From JBCAXA01 sp038534295 (lineage in GTDB: Bacteria; Pseudomonadota; Gammaproteobacteria; Steroidobacterales; Woeseiaceae), in contig JBCAXA010000006.1 of NCBI GenBank assembly GCA_038534295.1, positions 74,480-138,479 on the forward strand: DNA of 64,000 bases, given 5' to 3'. Shown piece by piece: positions 1-10,423 of this stretch. Position numbers and translations under genes: made by a program. Position 1 is the first letter of the stretch; every line of letters begins with the position of its first letter. The notes under the pieces are model-generated. The model saw only the letters and a program-made list of their open reading frames with translations, was not told the DNA's origin and searched no databases.

Positions 1-563
1 CGGCACGCCGTCTCGCCGATGCGCACAACGGCGGCGCGTTGGTGGGCGGCGTGACACTGGCCGACAAAGAGGCTGACCTGCAGTACCTGCTCATCACGCT
101 GTCGCAAAACGCCGCTATTTCGGCGAGTGTCAAGGCCGGTCAAGCGGTGCTGAAAGAGCTCGCCACCGTCGGCCGAGTCCACAAGTCGCGGGTGCAGCAG
201 GCTAACTTCGCGGTGCTGCGCTCGCCGGATGTTCCGTCGATTCTGGTCGAGACAGCGTTCATCTCTAATCCGAACGAAGAACGCAAACTACGCGATCATG
301 ATCACCAACGGCGTCTTGCCGATGCGGTGCTGCGCGGCATTCAGAATTACTTTGCCGCAAATCCGCCGCCAGGTACGCGCTATGCCAGCATGGCGAAAGA
401 GCAGCGCGCGCGCGGCCCGATACAGCACGTCGTTACACGCGGTGACACGCTCAGCGAGGTCGCCGAGCGCTACAACGTGCGTCTCGCCGCATTGCGTGCG
501 GCCAACTCCTTGAAGGGTGATACCGTACGTATTGGCCAGGTGCTAACGATACCCGGCAACTGA
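1..563 (+). CDS. amiB: N-acetylmuramoyl-L-alanine amidase with C-terminal LysM (5' end cut off)
   Basis: This is the C-terminal part of a periplasmic zinc amidase that cleaves the amide bond between MurNAc and the stem peptide during daughter-cell separation. The reading frame is open to the left edge, so the true start lies outside the window. The visible part carries the amidase_3 signature ALVGGVTLADKE, the catalytic-Glu region SILVETAFISNPNEE, and a LysM repeat near the end (HVVTRGDTLSEVAERYNV to VLTIPGN) that should bind peptidoglycan. It precedes mutL by 39 bp, the usual gammaproteobacterial order (amiB-mutL-miaA-hfq-hflX). The family and role are certain. AmiB versus AmiC naming rests on synteny, because the N-terminal AMIN domain is not visible. 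Confidence 0.93.
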   Translation, partial: ARRLADAHNGGALVGGVTLADKEADLQYLLITLSQNAAISASVKAGQAVLKELATVGRVHKSRVQQANFAVLRSPDVPSILVETAFISNPNEERKLRDHDHQRRLADAVLRGIQNYFAANPPPGTRYASMAKEQRARGPIQHVVTRGDTLSEVAERYNVRLAALRAANSLKGDTVRIGQVLTIPGN

Positions 564-602
564 AGCGACGCCTCGCTGCGCCCGCTCCGGTAAACTTGCG
601 GG

Positions 603-2348
603 ATGCCAATACGTCAACTGCCGGATCATCTGGTCAATCAGATTGCGGCCGGCGAGGTCGTCGAGCGACCTGCGTCGGTCGTCAAGGAACTCGTTGAGAA
701 TGCGTTCGATGCCGGCGCGAACGACATCGAAATCCGCATCGAAGAGGGCGGTCTGCGGCTCATTCAAGTGCGCGACAATGGCCGCGGTATCCCCCCAGCA
801 GAGCTGGCGCTGGCGCTATCGCGGCATGCGACCAGCAAGATTGAATCACTCGACGATCTCGAAGCGATTGCATCGCTTGGATTTCGCGGCGAAGCCTTGC
901 CGAGCATCGCGTCGGTGTCCCGTTTCACGCTAACGTCGCGGCACGCGTCCGAGCAAACCGCGTATTCGGTAACGATGCAGCGCGATGTCGTGGGCGAACC
1001 TGCCGTGGTCGCGCGTGGCGTCGGCACCACCGTTGAAGTCGCCGATTTGTTTTTCAATACGCCGCCGCGACGAAAATTTCTAAAGACGCCCGGCACCGAG
1101 TTTCGGCACATCGACCGAGTTGTACGCACGTTGGCGTTATCGAGATTCGATGTTGCCTTGCGCCTGATTCACAAAGGTCGCACGGTGGTCAACTTGGCCG
1201 TCGCCGGGAGTCACGACGCAAAGCTCGTGCGACTTCGAGAGCTGTTGGGCCGTGAGTTTGCCGAGCACGCGCTGCCGGTCGATGCTGAGTCCGCCGGTAT
1301 CGCGATGACGGGGTGGATTGCGGCACCGGACTATTCCCGCGCGGCGGCTGATCTGCAGTTTACGTTTGTCAATGCACGCGCCGTTCGCGAAAAAACACTC
1401 GTGCATGCGGTTCGCCACGGCTATCGGGACGTGTTGTTTCACGGCCGTCAACCCGCCTATGCACTCTACCTCGCAATAGATCCTGCGCGGGTCGACGCCA
1501 ATGCGCATCCGCAAAAACTCGAAGTCCGTTTCCGAGACACACGCAGCGTGCATCAATTTGTGTCGACGACGGTCGAGGTGGTGCTGGCGGCGAGTCGCAG
1601 CAGCACGGCGCGCAGCCGCAGCGTCGCCGAGGTCGCTCATCGCGGTGCGCCACAGGCCAGTCTCGAGCTGCTGGCGAGCGCGAGCCGTGAGCCGTTGCCG
1701 TCGAGTTCCAATCTCGCCGTTCGCGAGCCCGCGCCACCGCTCGCGGCCGCGACCGCCGGCGCCGAATACCCATTGGGATTTGCGCTCGGACAGCTGCACG
1801 GGGTCTACATACTCGCCGAGAACGCGCACGGTCTTGTCGTCGTCGACACCCATGCGGCGCACGAACGCGTAACGTACGAGCGACTCAAGCAGGAGTTCGA
1901 GAGCGGCCACATTGCGTCGCAGCCATTGCTCGTGCCGGACACCGTCGCGCTGTCTCAGGCCGAGGCCGATGCGCTCGAAGCCGCTGCCGACGAGCTGCGA
2001 CGCCACGGACTCGAATTGCGGCGAACCGGTCCGGACTGTGTGCAAATCGACGCGGGTCCGGTTCTACTCGCTGGCGCCGATCTCACCAGTCTAGTTCGCG
2101 ATCTCGCGTCGGACTTGGTTGCCGACGGTGCCAGTCGGCGCCTGGCCGACGCCAACGCCGAGTGGCTCTCGACCTTTGCGTGTCATCATTCGGTGCGCGC
2201 CAACCGACGCCTCAGCATCGAAGAAATGAATGCGCTGCTGCGTGCAATGGAGGCGACCGAGCGTGCCGATCAATGCAACCATGGCCGCCCCACATGGTTC
2301 TCGATGACGCTCGAGGACTTCGATCGCCAGGTCCGGCGCGGCCGCTGA
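603..2348 (+). CDS. mutL: DNA mismatch repair protein MutL
   Basis: MutL couples MutS mismatch recognition to strand incision. The N-terminal GHKL ATPase motifs are clear: QIAAGEVVERPASVVKELVENAFDAGA near residues 13-39 and DNGRGI near 58-63. The C-terminal dimerisation domain has the set typical of endonuclease-type MutL: ACHHSVRAN, CNHGRPT (C558-T564), and a DQHA(X)2E(X)4E-like element at D415. That last element reads DTHAAHE, with Thr in place of Gln. At 581 aa it is slightly shorter than E. coli MutL (about 615). The ATG follows a short gap after the amidase gene and precedes miaA by 35 bp. Endonuclease activity is inferred from the motifs. Confidence 0.97.
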   Translation: MPIRQLPDHLVNQIAAGEVVERPASVVKELVENAFDAGANDIEIRIEEGGLRLIQVRDNGRGIPPAELALALSRHATSKIESLDDLEAIASLGFRGEALPSIASVSRFTLTSRHASEQTAYSVTMQRDVVGEPAVVARGVGTTVEVADLFFNTPPRRKFLKTPGTEFRHIDRVVRTLALSRFDVALRLIHKGRTVVNLAVAGSHDAKLVRLRELLGREFAEHALPVDAESAGIAMTGWIAAPDYSRAAADLQFTFVNARAVREKTLVHAVRHGYRDVLFHGRQPAYALYLAIDPARVDANAHPQKLEVRFRDTRSVHQFVSTTVEVVLAASRSSTARSRSVAEVAHRGAPQASLELLASASREPLPSSSNLAVREPAPPLAAATAGAEYPLGFALGQLHGVYILAENAHGLVVVDTHAAHERVTYERLKQEFESGHIASQPLLVPDTVALSQAEADALEAAADELRRHGLELRRTGPDCVQIDAGPVLLAGADLTSLVRDLASDLVADGASRRLADANAEWLSTFACHHSVRANRRLSIEEMNALLRAMEATERADQCNHGRPTWFSMTLEDFDRQVRRGR

Positions 2349-2383
2349 CCCGAGAACGCGACGTGTCATTCGAGGGCTAAGCG

Positions 2384-3319
2384 GTGCATCAAAAGCGCTT
2401 GGCGGTGGTCATAGCAGGGCCTACAGCCGTTGGCAAAACGGCGCTCGCGATCGATCTTGCTGAGCGTTTTCCCTGTGATCTGATTAGCGTCGACTCGGCG
2501 ATGATTTATCGCGGCATGGACATCGGGACCGCGAAACCGGACGCCGCGACGCTGCGTCGCGCACCGCACGCGCTCATCGACATTCGCGACCCGAATCAGA
2601 CCTACTCAGCCGGCGAATTCACACGCGATGCAGCCCAAGCACTCGAGCGAGCGTGGGACCGCAACCGTTTGCCGATACTGGTTGGCGGCACGCTGCTCTA
2701 CGTACGCGCGCTGCATGGCGGTCTCGCTGATTTGCCCGCGGCCGACGCATCGGTGCGAGCGGCTATCGACGCCGCCGCCGATCGCGTCGGTTGGCCGGCG
2801 ATGCACGCCGAACTTGGCCGCGTCGATGCGGCGAGCGCGGCACGCATTGCGCCGCACGACGCGCAGCGGATCCAACGTGCCTTGGAGGTGTATCGCTTGA
2901 TTGGTCGACCGCTGTCCGCATTGCAACGCGACGCCAAGGCTGCTACGCCGGATTGGCGAACGCTGGCGTTCGGTCTGCTACCGGCGCAGCGCCACGTGCT
3001 GCACGAGCGCATTGAACGACGCTTCGATGCGATGCTCGCGGAGGGCTTCGTTGACGAGGTTCGGGCGTTGCTCGAGCGCTGGGCCCTGACCGCCGCCGCG
3101 CCTTCGATGCGCGCGGTCGGCTACCGCCAACTGGCGAGATTCGTTCGCGGCGACGAAGACTTCGCGGCAGCCGCGCAGGCTGGCAAAGCAGCCACGCGCC
3201 AGCTAGCGAAACGGCAGAGCACCTGGCTGCGCCACGATCCGCTGTACACGCTATGCGATCCGCTGACCGAGCCAGTGTTCGACCAAATCGCCACTGCCAT
3301 CGACGCTGCCAGACAATGA
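2384..3319 (+). CDS. miaA: tRNA dimethylallyltransferase MiaA
   Basis: MiaA transfers a dimethylallyl group to N6 of A37 in tRNAs reading codons that begin with U. The P-loop GPTAVGKT lies near the N-terminus (about residues 12-19). It is followed by the family signatures LISVDSAMIYRGMDIGTAKP and the substrate-binding segment ILVGGTLLYVRAL. The length of 311 aa is normal (E. coli 316). The start is a GTG at 2384, giving MHQKRLAVVIAGPT with the P-loop at the expected distance. It lies between mutL and hfq in the conserved cluster. Confidence 0.97.
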   Translation: MHQKRLAVVIAGPTAVGKTALAIDLAERFPCDLISVDSAMIYRGMDIGTAKPDAATLRRAPHALIDIRDPNQTYSAGEFTRDAAQALERAWDRNRLPILVGGTLLYVRALHGGLADLPAADASVRAAIDAAADRVGWPAMHAELGRVDAASAARIAPHDAQRIQRALEVYRLIGRPLSALQRDAKAATPDWRTLAFGLLPAQRHVLHERIERRFDAMLAEGFVDEVRALLERWALTAAAPSMRAVGYRQLARFVRGDEDFAAAAQAGKAATRQLAKRQSTWLRHDPLYTLCDPLTEPVFDQIATAIDAARQ

Positions 3320-3432
3320 TGCAGTGCGGCGACCCTGTGCTAGACTAAAGGCTTCGCTTAGGGCGGCGTGGCAGCCGTCAGTTTCCACGGCTGTAACCGT
3401 CGGTAACAACTAGAACAATAAGGAGACACCCA

Positions 3433-3672
3433 ATGGCCAAGGGCCAGACTCTGCAGGACCCGTTCCTGAATCTTTTGCGTCGGGAAAAGGTCCCAGTTTC
3501 TATCTACCTCGTTAATGGCATCAAATTGCAGGGCCAAATTGACTCTTTTGACCAGTTCGTCGTACTGCTGAAGAACAGCGTCAATCAGATGGTCTACAAA
3601 CACGCCATTTCAACCGTCGTGCCATCGCGCAACGTAAGATTGCCGATGAGCGACAACGATATCGACGACTGA
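3433..3672 (+). CDS. hfq: RNA chaperone Hfq
   Basis: Hfq is a hexameric Sm-like protein that pairs small RNAs with mRNAs. The 79-aa protein has the canonical start MAKGQTLQDPFLNLLRREKV, the Sm1 region with IKLQGQIDSFDQF, and the Sm2 signature YKHAISTVVPSR. The short C-terminal tail is acidic (DNDIDD) and far shorter than the E. coli tail. A strong ribosome binding site (AGGAG at 3421-3425) sits 7 bases before the ATG. It keeps its classic place between miaA and hflX. The 113 bp upstream of hfq could hold its own promoter, but I see no convincing -35/-10 pair. Confidence 0.98.
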   Translation: MAKGQTLQDPFLNLLRREKVPVSIYLVNGIKLQGQIDSFDQFVVLLKNSVNQMVYKHAISTVVPSRNVRLPMSDNDIDD

Positions 3673-3734
3673 GCCGACGCGCCCTGGCGGGCATTGCGGG
3701 GAGTTTCGAATCAGTCGCGTCATGGGCACACGCC

Positions 3735-5021
<1,287 letters not shown>

Positions 5022-5039
5022 CTTTAAGAGAGCGCACAA

Positions 5040-6161
5040 ATGTCTTGGAATGAGTCCGGAAATGGACGACGCCCCACGGGTCAGGGACCGAATGACCTCG
5101 ACAAGATTGCCCGCGATTGGCAGCGCAAACTGAGCTCCGCGCTGGGCGGTGGTCGCGGCGGCAGTCGCCCCGGCGGTGGCGCTTCGGCCGGTGGCGGTCT
5201 CGTGCTGCTCGTTGTGGCTTTACTGGTTTGGGCGTGGACCGGTCTGTATCGGGTCGACGAAGCCGAGCGCGCAATCGTGCTGCGCTTCGGCGGCTACGTG
5301 AAAACGGAAGACCCGGGCCTGCACTGGCACCTGCCTTTCCCGATTGAAAGTCACGAGATTATCGACGTCAGCCAGGTTGAGGTCTTCTCGAAGAGCAGCA
5401 TGATGCTGACGGCCGATGAGGCCTTCGTCGTGTTGAACGTCGCGGTGCAGTATCGCCGCGTCGATCCGGTTCGCTATCTGTTTAGGCTGCGCTCACCCGA
5501 GGAAACCCTCCAAGAAGTCAGCGAGTCCGCCATTCGCGAAGTGGTTGGTAAGACGCGCATCGACGACATCCTTCGCGAGAACCAAGCGGTGATTGCGCAA
5601 AACATCGAGACGCTGGCGCAAGAGACGCTTGACGCGTACGAGTCTGGCATTGAGGTCGTTTCCGTCAACTTGCAGAGTGTCGAGTTCCCCGGCGATATCC
5701 AAGACGCTGTGCAGGATGCCGTTAAAGCGCGCGAGGATCAGCGCACGACCATTCTCGAAGCACAGACTTACACCAACGGGATCATTCCGGTGGCACGCGG
5801 TCAGGCGCAGCGCACCATCCAGGAGGCCGAGGCCTATCGGGATCGAGTCATTGCGGACGCCGAGGGTGACGCGTCGCGCTTCAATGCGCTGCTGGTCGAG
5901 TACCAAAAAGCGCCGGGTGTGACTCGCGATCGTCTGTACATCGAGGCGGTCGAAGAGGTGTATGCAAATTCGAGCAAAGTGTTGCTCGACGCGGGCGGAT
6001 CTAACATGTCGATTCTGCCCTTGGATAAACTGCTCGAGCAGCGGAACGCCGCTGCCGCCGCGGCGCTGCGCCAGGCCGTCGCCGCCGAAGCCGCCAACTT
6101 GTCGCAATACAATGCCGCGAGCGAGCAAACACAAAACCCCCGGGCTAGGAGGACGCGCTAA
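5040..6161 (+). CDS. hflK: FtsH protease modulator HflK
   Basis: HflK and HflC form a large SPFH membrane assembly around the FtsH protease. The protein opens with a glycine-rich cytoplasmic tail (about residues 1-50), then one membrane helix (GLVLLVVALLVWAWTGLY, about 58-75). The band-7/SPFH domain includes EAERAIVLRFG and a long C-terminal coiled coil rich in Ala, Glu and Gln. Its length of 373 aa is normal. The stop codon overlaps the hflC start by one base (TAATG), so the pair is translationally coupled, consistent with equal subunit amounts. Confidence 0.97.
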   Translation: MSWNESGNGRRPTGQGPNDLDKIARDWQRKLSSALGGGRGGSRPGGGASAGGGLVLLVVALLVWAWTGLYRVDEAERAIVLRFGGYVKTEDPGLHWHLPFPIESHEIIDVSQVEVFSKSSMMLTADEAFVVLNVAVQYRRVDPVRYLFRLRSPEETLQEVSESAIREVVGKTRIDDILRENQAVIAQNIETLAQETLDAYESGIEVVSVNLQSVEFPGDIQDAVQDAVKAREDQRTTILEAQTYTNGIIPVARGQAQRTIQEAEAYRDRVIADAEGDASRFNALLVEYQKAPGVTRDRLYIEAVEEVYANSSKVLLDAGGSNMSILPLDKLLEQRNAAAAAALRQAVAAEAANLSQYNAASEQTQNPRARRTR

Positions 6162-7036
6162 TGGGCGCATCGCGAATCGGTATTCTGCTGGCCGCGGGCA
6201 TCGCGCTAGTCATTTTTGGTGCCTGTGCATTCACGGTGGACGAGCGCGAATTCGCGCTAAAGTTCAAGTTCGGGCAGATCGTCCGATCGGATTATGAGCC
6301 TGGGCTGCACTTCAAAATTCCGGTTGCTAACAACATCGTCAAACTGCCGAAGCAAATTCTGACGATCGACAACCAGCCAGAAGAAGTCATCACCGCCGAG
6401 AAAAAGACGGTGTTCGTCGATTTCTTTTTGAAATGGCGCATCGTCGAGCCCGTCAAGTATTACGTGTCGACGGGCGGCGGCCGCGAAGAGAACGCGCGTT
6501 TCCGACTCACGGAAATCATCAAGGGTTCGCTGCGTTCGGAATTTGCGAAGCGCACGGTTCAGGAAGTGATCTCGGTCCAGCGCACCGGCCTGATGGACGA
6601 TATGCTCACGGCCGCCGCGGAAACCGCCAACGAGATCGGTGTCGAGCTCGTGGATCTGCGCGTCAAACGGGTCGAGTTCAACCCGGACGTGCAGGACAGC
6701 GTGTTCTCGCGCATGCGCCAGGAGCGTTTCCGTATTGCGACCGACCTTCGCTCAAAAGGCAAGGAAGAGGCTGAGGAACTCAAGGCGATCGCCGACAAAC
6801 AGCGCATCGTCATCGAGGCTGAGGCGTATCGCGAAGCGCAAAAGATCCGCGGTGAGGGCGATGCTCGGGCGGCGGAAATCTACGCCGACGCGTATTCGCA
6901 GGATGCCGAGTTCTACGCGTTCTACCGCAGTATTCAGGCCTACAAGAACTCGCTCGGTCGTTCGGGCGACCTGCTGGTCATCGAGCCCGACAGCGACTTC
7001 CTTCGTTACCTCAACGATTCGCAGGGCAGACAGTAA
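6161..7036 (+). CDS. hflC: FtsH protease modulator HflC
   Basis: HflC is the partner of HflK in the periplasm-facing complex that regulates FtsH. It has an N-terminal membrane anchor (about residues 5-22, IGILLAAGIALVIFGACAF). The SPFH domain starts VDEREFALKFKFGQI and includes EPGLHFKIP. The C-terminal stretch EAEAYREAQKIRGEGDARA is typical of the family. The 291-aa length matches HflC. The start overlaps the end of hflK, and 54 bp of non-coding sequence follows before the DUF2065 gene. Confidence 0.97.
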   Translation: MGASRIGILLAAGIALVIFGACAFTVDEREFALKFKFGQIVRSDYEPGLHFKIPVANNIVKLPKQILTIDNQPEEVITAEKKTVFVDFFLKWRIVEPVKYYVSTGGGREENARFRLTEIIKGSLRSEFAKRTVQEVISVQRTGLMDDMLTAAAETANEIGVELVDLRVKRVEFNPDVQDSVFSRMRQERFRIATDLRSKGKEEAEELKAIADKQRIVIEAEAYREAQKIRGEGDARAAEIYADAYSQDAEFYAFYRSIQAYKNSLGRSGDLLVIEPDSDFLRYLNDSQGRQ

Positions 7037-7090
7037 CGCCGAGCGGCTAGCACAGACTGCCAGCGCGACAACAATAACGAGACTGCGCCT

Positions 7091-7288
7091 ATGCAATGGT
7101 CCGACCTGTGGGCGGCCTTCGCCATCTATCTCGTGCTCGAAGGGCTTGCCCCGTTTGCAAGTCCGACTGCTTGGCGAGAGGCCGTCGCGATGCTTGCGAG
7201 TAGATCGGACGTTTGGCTGCGTCGTGCGGGCTTCATCAGCATGGCGGTTGGGGTCGGTTTGTTATACGTCGTGAGAGCAAGCAGTTGA
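7091..7288 (+). CDS. DUF2065 small membrane protein (YjeT-like)
   Basis: This 65-aa inner-membrane protein has two hydrophobic segments (about residues 7-22 and 46-62). The segments LVLEGLAPFASPTAWREA and the near-terminal helix match the DUF2065/YjeT family, whose function is unknown. The position between hflC and purA is the same as yjeT in E. coli. Its stop codon (7286-7288) overlaps the likely TTG start of purA at 7285, so the two are probably co-translated. Confidence 0.88.
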   Translation: MQWSDLWAAFAIYLVLEGLAPFASPTAWREAVAMLASRSDVWLRRAGFISMAVGVGLLYVVRASS

Positions 7289-8583
7289 GTCGCGGCGTCG
7301 TTGTCGTTGGTACCCAATGGGGCGACGAAGGCAAGGGCAAAGTCGTCGACCTACTGACTGACGAAGTCGATGCTGTCGTGCGGTTCCAGGGCGGCCACAA
7401 TGCGGGCCATACGCTGGTTATCGGTGGCCATAAAACGGTACTGCATCTGATCCCGGCCGGCGTATTGCGCGCTGGCGTGCAGTGTTACATCGGCAACGGC
7501 GTCGTACTGTCGCTCGACGCTCTGTTCGAGGAGTGCGACGAGCTCGCCTCTGAAGGTGTTCCGGTTGAGGAGCGCTTACGAGTCAGTCTCGGTTGCCCGC
7601 TGATCCTGCCGACGCACGTTGCACTGGACCACGCCCGCGAGCGCAAACGCGGCAAGTCGGCGCTTGGGACGACCGGTCGCGGTATTGGCCCAGCGTACGA
7701 GGACAAAGTTGCGCGTCGCGCCATTCGGGTTGGTGATCTGTACGTGGCGAACAAGCTGCGGCAGCGTCTTGCCGAGATCATGGCCTATCACAACTTCATG
7801 CTGACTGAATACTATGATTCAGAACCAGTTGAATTTGAACCAGTTTTCGATCAGATTTTGCAACAGAGTCAGCGCCTCGAGCCGTTAGCTGTCGATGTTT
7901 CTGCGGCGCTCGGTACGCTGCTCGCCGGCGACGCCCGGGTGTTGTTTGAAGGCGCGCAAGGGGTGTTGCTCGACGTCGATCACGGTACGTATCCGTTTGT
8001 CACATCGTCGAACACCGTTGCGGGATATGCGAGCGTTGGCAGCGGGATCGGACCAGGCTACCTCGATTACGTGCTCGGAATCGTGAAGGCCTACACGACC
8101 CGAGTCGGCGCTGGGCCATTTCCAACAGAACTCGACGACGACGTCGGGCGCAAGCTTGCCGAAGTTGGCGCTGAGTTCGGTGCAACGACCGGCCGGCCGC
8201 GACGCTGCGGTTGGTTTGATGCGGTCGCGCTGCGCAGCTCGTTGCGCCAGTCTTCGGTCAACGGTCTGTGCATCACCAAGCTGGATGTATTGGACGGCCT
8301 CGAGGAAATTCAAATCTGCGTTGGCTATCGGATGCCGGGCGGCGCAATACTCGACATACCGCCTGCGACCGTTGAAGCTTTGGCAGACGCCGAGCCGGTC
8401 TACGAGAGTGTGCAAGGATGGAAAACACCGACTGCGGGACTCACCGATTATGACGCGCTGCCAGCAGCGGCGCAGAATTACCTCGGCCGGCTCACCGAGC
8501 TGTCTGGAGCGCCGATCGATCTCATCTCGACCGGCCCGGATCGCGACCAGACGATCATTTTGCGCCATCCGTTTCGGTCGTAA
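7285..8583 (+). CDS. purA: adenylosuccinate synthetase PurA
   Basis: PurA joins IMP and aspartate using GTP, the first committed step to AMP. The N-terminus VVVGTQWGDEGKGKVVD is the diagnostic P-loop with catalytic Asp. GHNAGHT, TTGRGIGPAYEDK, GPFPTEL and TGRPRRCGW follow in normal order. A longer frame reaches back to 7213, but it would cover the DUF2065 gene. The TTG at 7285 gives MSRGVVVVGTQ and 432 aa, the same length as E. coli PurA. TTG overlaps the upstream stop (TTGA), implying coupling. Confidence 0.96.
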   Translation: MSRGVVVVGTQWGDEGKGKVVDLLTDEVDAVVRFQGGHNAGHTLVIGGHKTVLHLIPAGVLRAGVQCYIGNGVVLSLDALFEECDELASEGVPVEERLRVSLGCPLILPTHVALDHARERKRGKSALGTTGRGIGPAYEDKVARRAIRVGDLYVANKLRQRLAEIMAYHNFMLTEYYDSEPVEFEPVFDQILQQSQRLEPLAVDVSAALGTLLAGDARVLFEGAQGVLLDVDHGTYPFVTSSNTVAGYASVGSGIGPGYLDYVLGIVKAYTTRVGAGPFPTELDDDVGRKLAEVGAEFGATTGRPRRCGWFDAVALRSSLRQSSVNGLCITKLDVLDGLEEIQICVGYRMPGGAILDIPPATVEALADAEPVYESVQGWKTPTAGLTDYDALPAAAQNYLGRLTELSGAPIDLISTGPDRDQTIILRHPFRS

Positions 8584-8655
8584 GGCTATTCGAGGGCCGC
8601 GCCATCCTCGCGCGCCTCGTCGTCAACCGGGACGCCTGTCCGGCGTTAGTGTGGC

Positions 8656-9768
8656 ATGGCTGAACCCGCGCTAAGACTGCTGGCCGGGCCAGATGCGCTC
8701 AAAGAAATAAACCGCGACGGATTGTCGTTTGCGCGGGTGCGTACCGTTGCCGGTGCGTCGGGCGGTCCGAAATGGCTGGTCCTGGCCGGGCTCGATCACT
8801 ATTTCGCCGCTGAAGTGGTGCCGCGCCTAGCAGGCGAAGTCGCGCTGCTCGGTAGCTCAATCGGCGCTTGGCGGAACGTGAGTCTTGCGCAGACCAACCC
8901 GAGCGCTGCCGTGCAGCGCTTCGAGCGCGCCTACATCGAGCAGCGCTACACCGTCAAGCCGACACCCGCGGAAGTCACGGCGATGAGCTACCAGATTCTC
9001 AGTGAGCTCTTGGGCGATGATGGTGTCCGCGCGGCGCTCGAGCACCCAGTGTTGCGCCAGTCGATCGTGACAGTACGCTGCCGGCGGGCGACCGCATCGG
9101 ATCGACGATTGCCGCTCGCTGCGGGCCTGTTGGCGGCGGCCAGCGCGAATTTCGTACGGCGTGATTGGCTCGGCCGATTTTTCACGCGTGCGGTCTTTCA
9201 CGATCCGCGCAGTCAGCCGGTATGGTTGCAGCAGGCCGACATCGAGACGACGGCAATTGCCTTGAACGAGGCGAATTTGGTCGACGCGGTCGTTGCCAGC
9301 GGCTCAATACCGTTCGTGTTGTCGGGGGTACGTGATCCCGCCGGCGCGCCCAGCGGCGTTTATCGCGACGGCGGCGTTATCGACTATCACCTCGACCTAC
9401 CATTGTCGGCCGACGACGGCATCGCGTTGTTTCCGCACTTCTACTCGACGATTACGCCGGGTTGGTTTGATAAACGCCTGACCGGTCGGCACGGCAATCC
9501 GGCGCATTTCCGTCGGGTCCTGCTGCTCGCACCGTCAGCGGCGTTCGTCGACACGCTGCCAGGTCGCAAAATTCCTGATCGCACGGACTTCACGACGATG
9601 AGCGACGACGAGCGCATCGCGGCATGGCGAACGGTGGTGAGCGCGAGCCGCCGGCTCGCCGACGAGTTTGCCGAGCTCGTCGAACACGAGCGCCTCGGTG
9701 CGGCAGTCGAACCGCTTAATCTGCGACGAACTCAGCGTTCGCGGCGGCGTCAGGCGCACGCCGGCTGA
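8656..9768 (+). CDS. patatin-like phospholipase/acyl hydrolase
   Basis: This is a probable serine acyl hydrolase of the patatin fold. It shows a glycine-rich oxyanion region GASGGPKW (about residues 33-40), a GXSXG-type nucleophile elbow GSSIG with Ser68, and the dyad aspartate in DGG (D238-G240). No signal peptide or membrane segment is visible, so it is probably cytoplasmic. The substrate cannot be read from sequence. Its last 53 bp overlap the 3' end of the convergent gene on the other strand. Confidence 0.8.
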   Translation: MAEPALRLLAGPDALKEINRDGLSFARVRTVAGASGGPKWLVLAGLDHYFAAEVVPRLAGEVALLGSSIGAWRNVSLAQTNPSAAVQRFERAYIEQRYTVKPTPAEVTAMSYQILSELLGDDGVRAALEHPVLRQSIVTVRCRRATASDRRLPLAAGLLAAASANFVRRDWLGRFFTRAVFHDPRSQPVWLQQADIETTAIALNEANLVDAVVASGSIPFVLSGVRDPAGAPSGVYRDGGVIDYHLDLPLSADDGIALFPHFYSTITPGWFDKRLTGRHGNPAHFRRVLLLAPSAAFVDTLPGRKIPDRTDFTTMSDDERIAAWRTVVSASRRLADEFAELVEHERLGAAVEPLNLRRTQRSRRRQAHAG

Positions 9769-10423
9769 AGTCGCTGTAGGTGGTCACCACCGTGCTGTCG
9801 AGGCGCCGGAACAGAGCGCTACCTTCGATGCGTGTCGTTACGCGTGAGGGAAAGAACGTCCCGGCCGCAACTTTTTGCATGTCGATCGCGAGATCGAATT
9901 TGTTGATTTTCGCGACCACACGGGCGCGGAATGGCTTCTCGTTGAACAACCGAAACGACGCGACCGTCTGCCGCTCGGTATCCAGCGTGAGCTCGCCACC
10001 GAGCCGATCGGCATGGTCGGCAAGGAAATCGTCGTCGCTCACGTCGGGTTTGAATCGATAGCGACGACGCTCATCCTGCTCGCCGGTGAGCGACCAGCTA
10101 CCGGCCACGGCCAGGCCCGCAAAGTCGTTTTCGCCCAGGTAGTCGCCGTCGTTTTGCTCGCGCACCCATTCGGCATGCGTGGCCAGTTCATCGTCGGTTG
10201 GCCTTCGACCGTCGACACTGACCAAGCGCCAGGTCCGATTGGAGCTCGGGTCAAAGCGCCGGACGGTAACGGACTCGCCATCGTCGACGGTCTGCGTGTA
10301 AGCCCACTCGGTGGGGTCAACCGACGGCATGCGGTCAAAAACCGCGGCAAGTTCAGGCGGTAGCTCATCCGCCGCAGCAGCTGTGACGAGCAGCGATGTC
10401 GTCACGATTGCCGCAAGCTTCAC
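9716..10423 (-). CDS. secreted protein of unknown function
   Basis: The 235-aa product begins with a cleavable signal peptide (MKLAAIVTTSLLVTAAAA then DELPPEL). The mature part is hydrophilic and mixed in charge, and I recognise no domain. Segments such as TWRLVSVDGRRPTDDEL and the ELTLDTERQTVASFRLFNEKPF stretch resemble beta-rich periplasmic proteins. Its start overlaps the stop of the upstream alpha-hydroxy-acid oxidase gene by 4 bp, so they form an operon. Its 3' end overlaps the patatin-like gene. The function is unknown. Confidence 0.72.
   Translation of the reverse strand: MKLAAIVTTSLLVTAAAADELPPELAAVFDRMPSVDPTEWAYTQTVDDGESVTVRRFDPSSNRTWRLVSVDGRRPTDDELATHAEWVREQNDGDYLGENDFAGLAVAGSWSLTGEQDERRRYRFKPDVSDDDFLADHADRLGGELTLDTERQTVASFRLFNEKPFRARVVAKINKFDLAIDMQKVAAGTFFPSRVTTRIEGSALFRRLDSTVVTTYSDFSRRAPDAAANAEFVAD

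Noticed and set aside
7213..7284. Longer PurA start at 7213
   Set aside because: It would overlap the DUF2065 gene and add a non-family N-terminus; the TTG at 7285 gives the exact family length.
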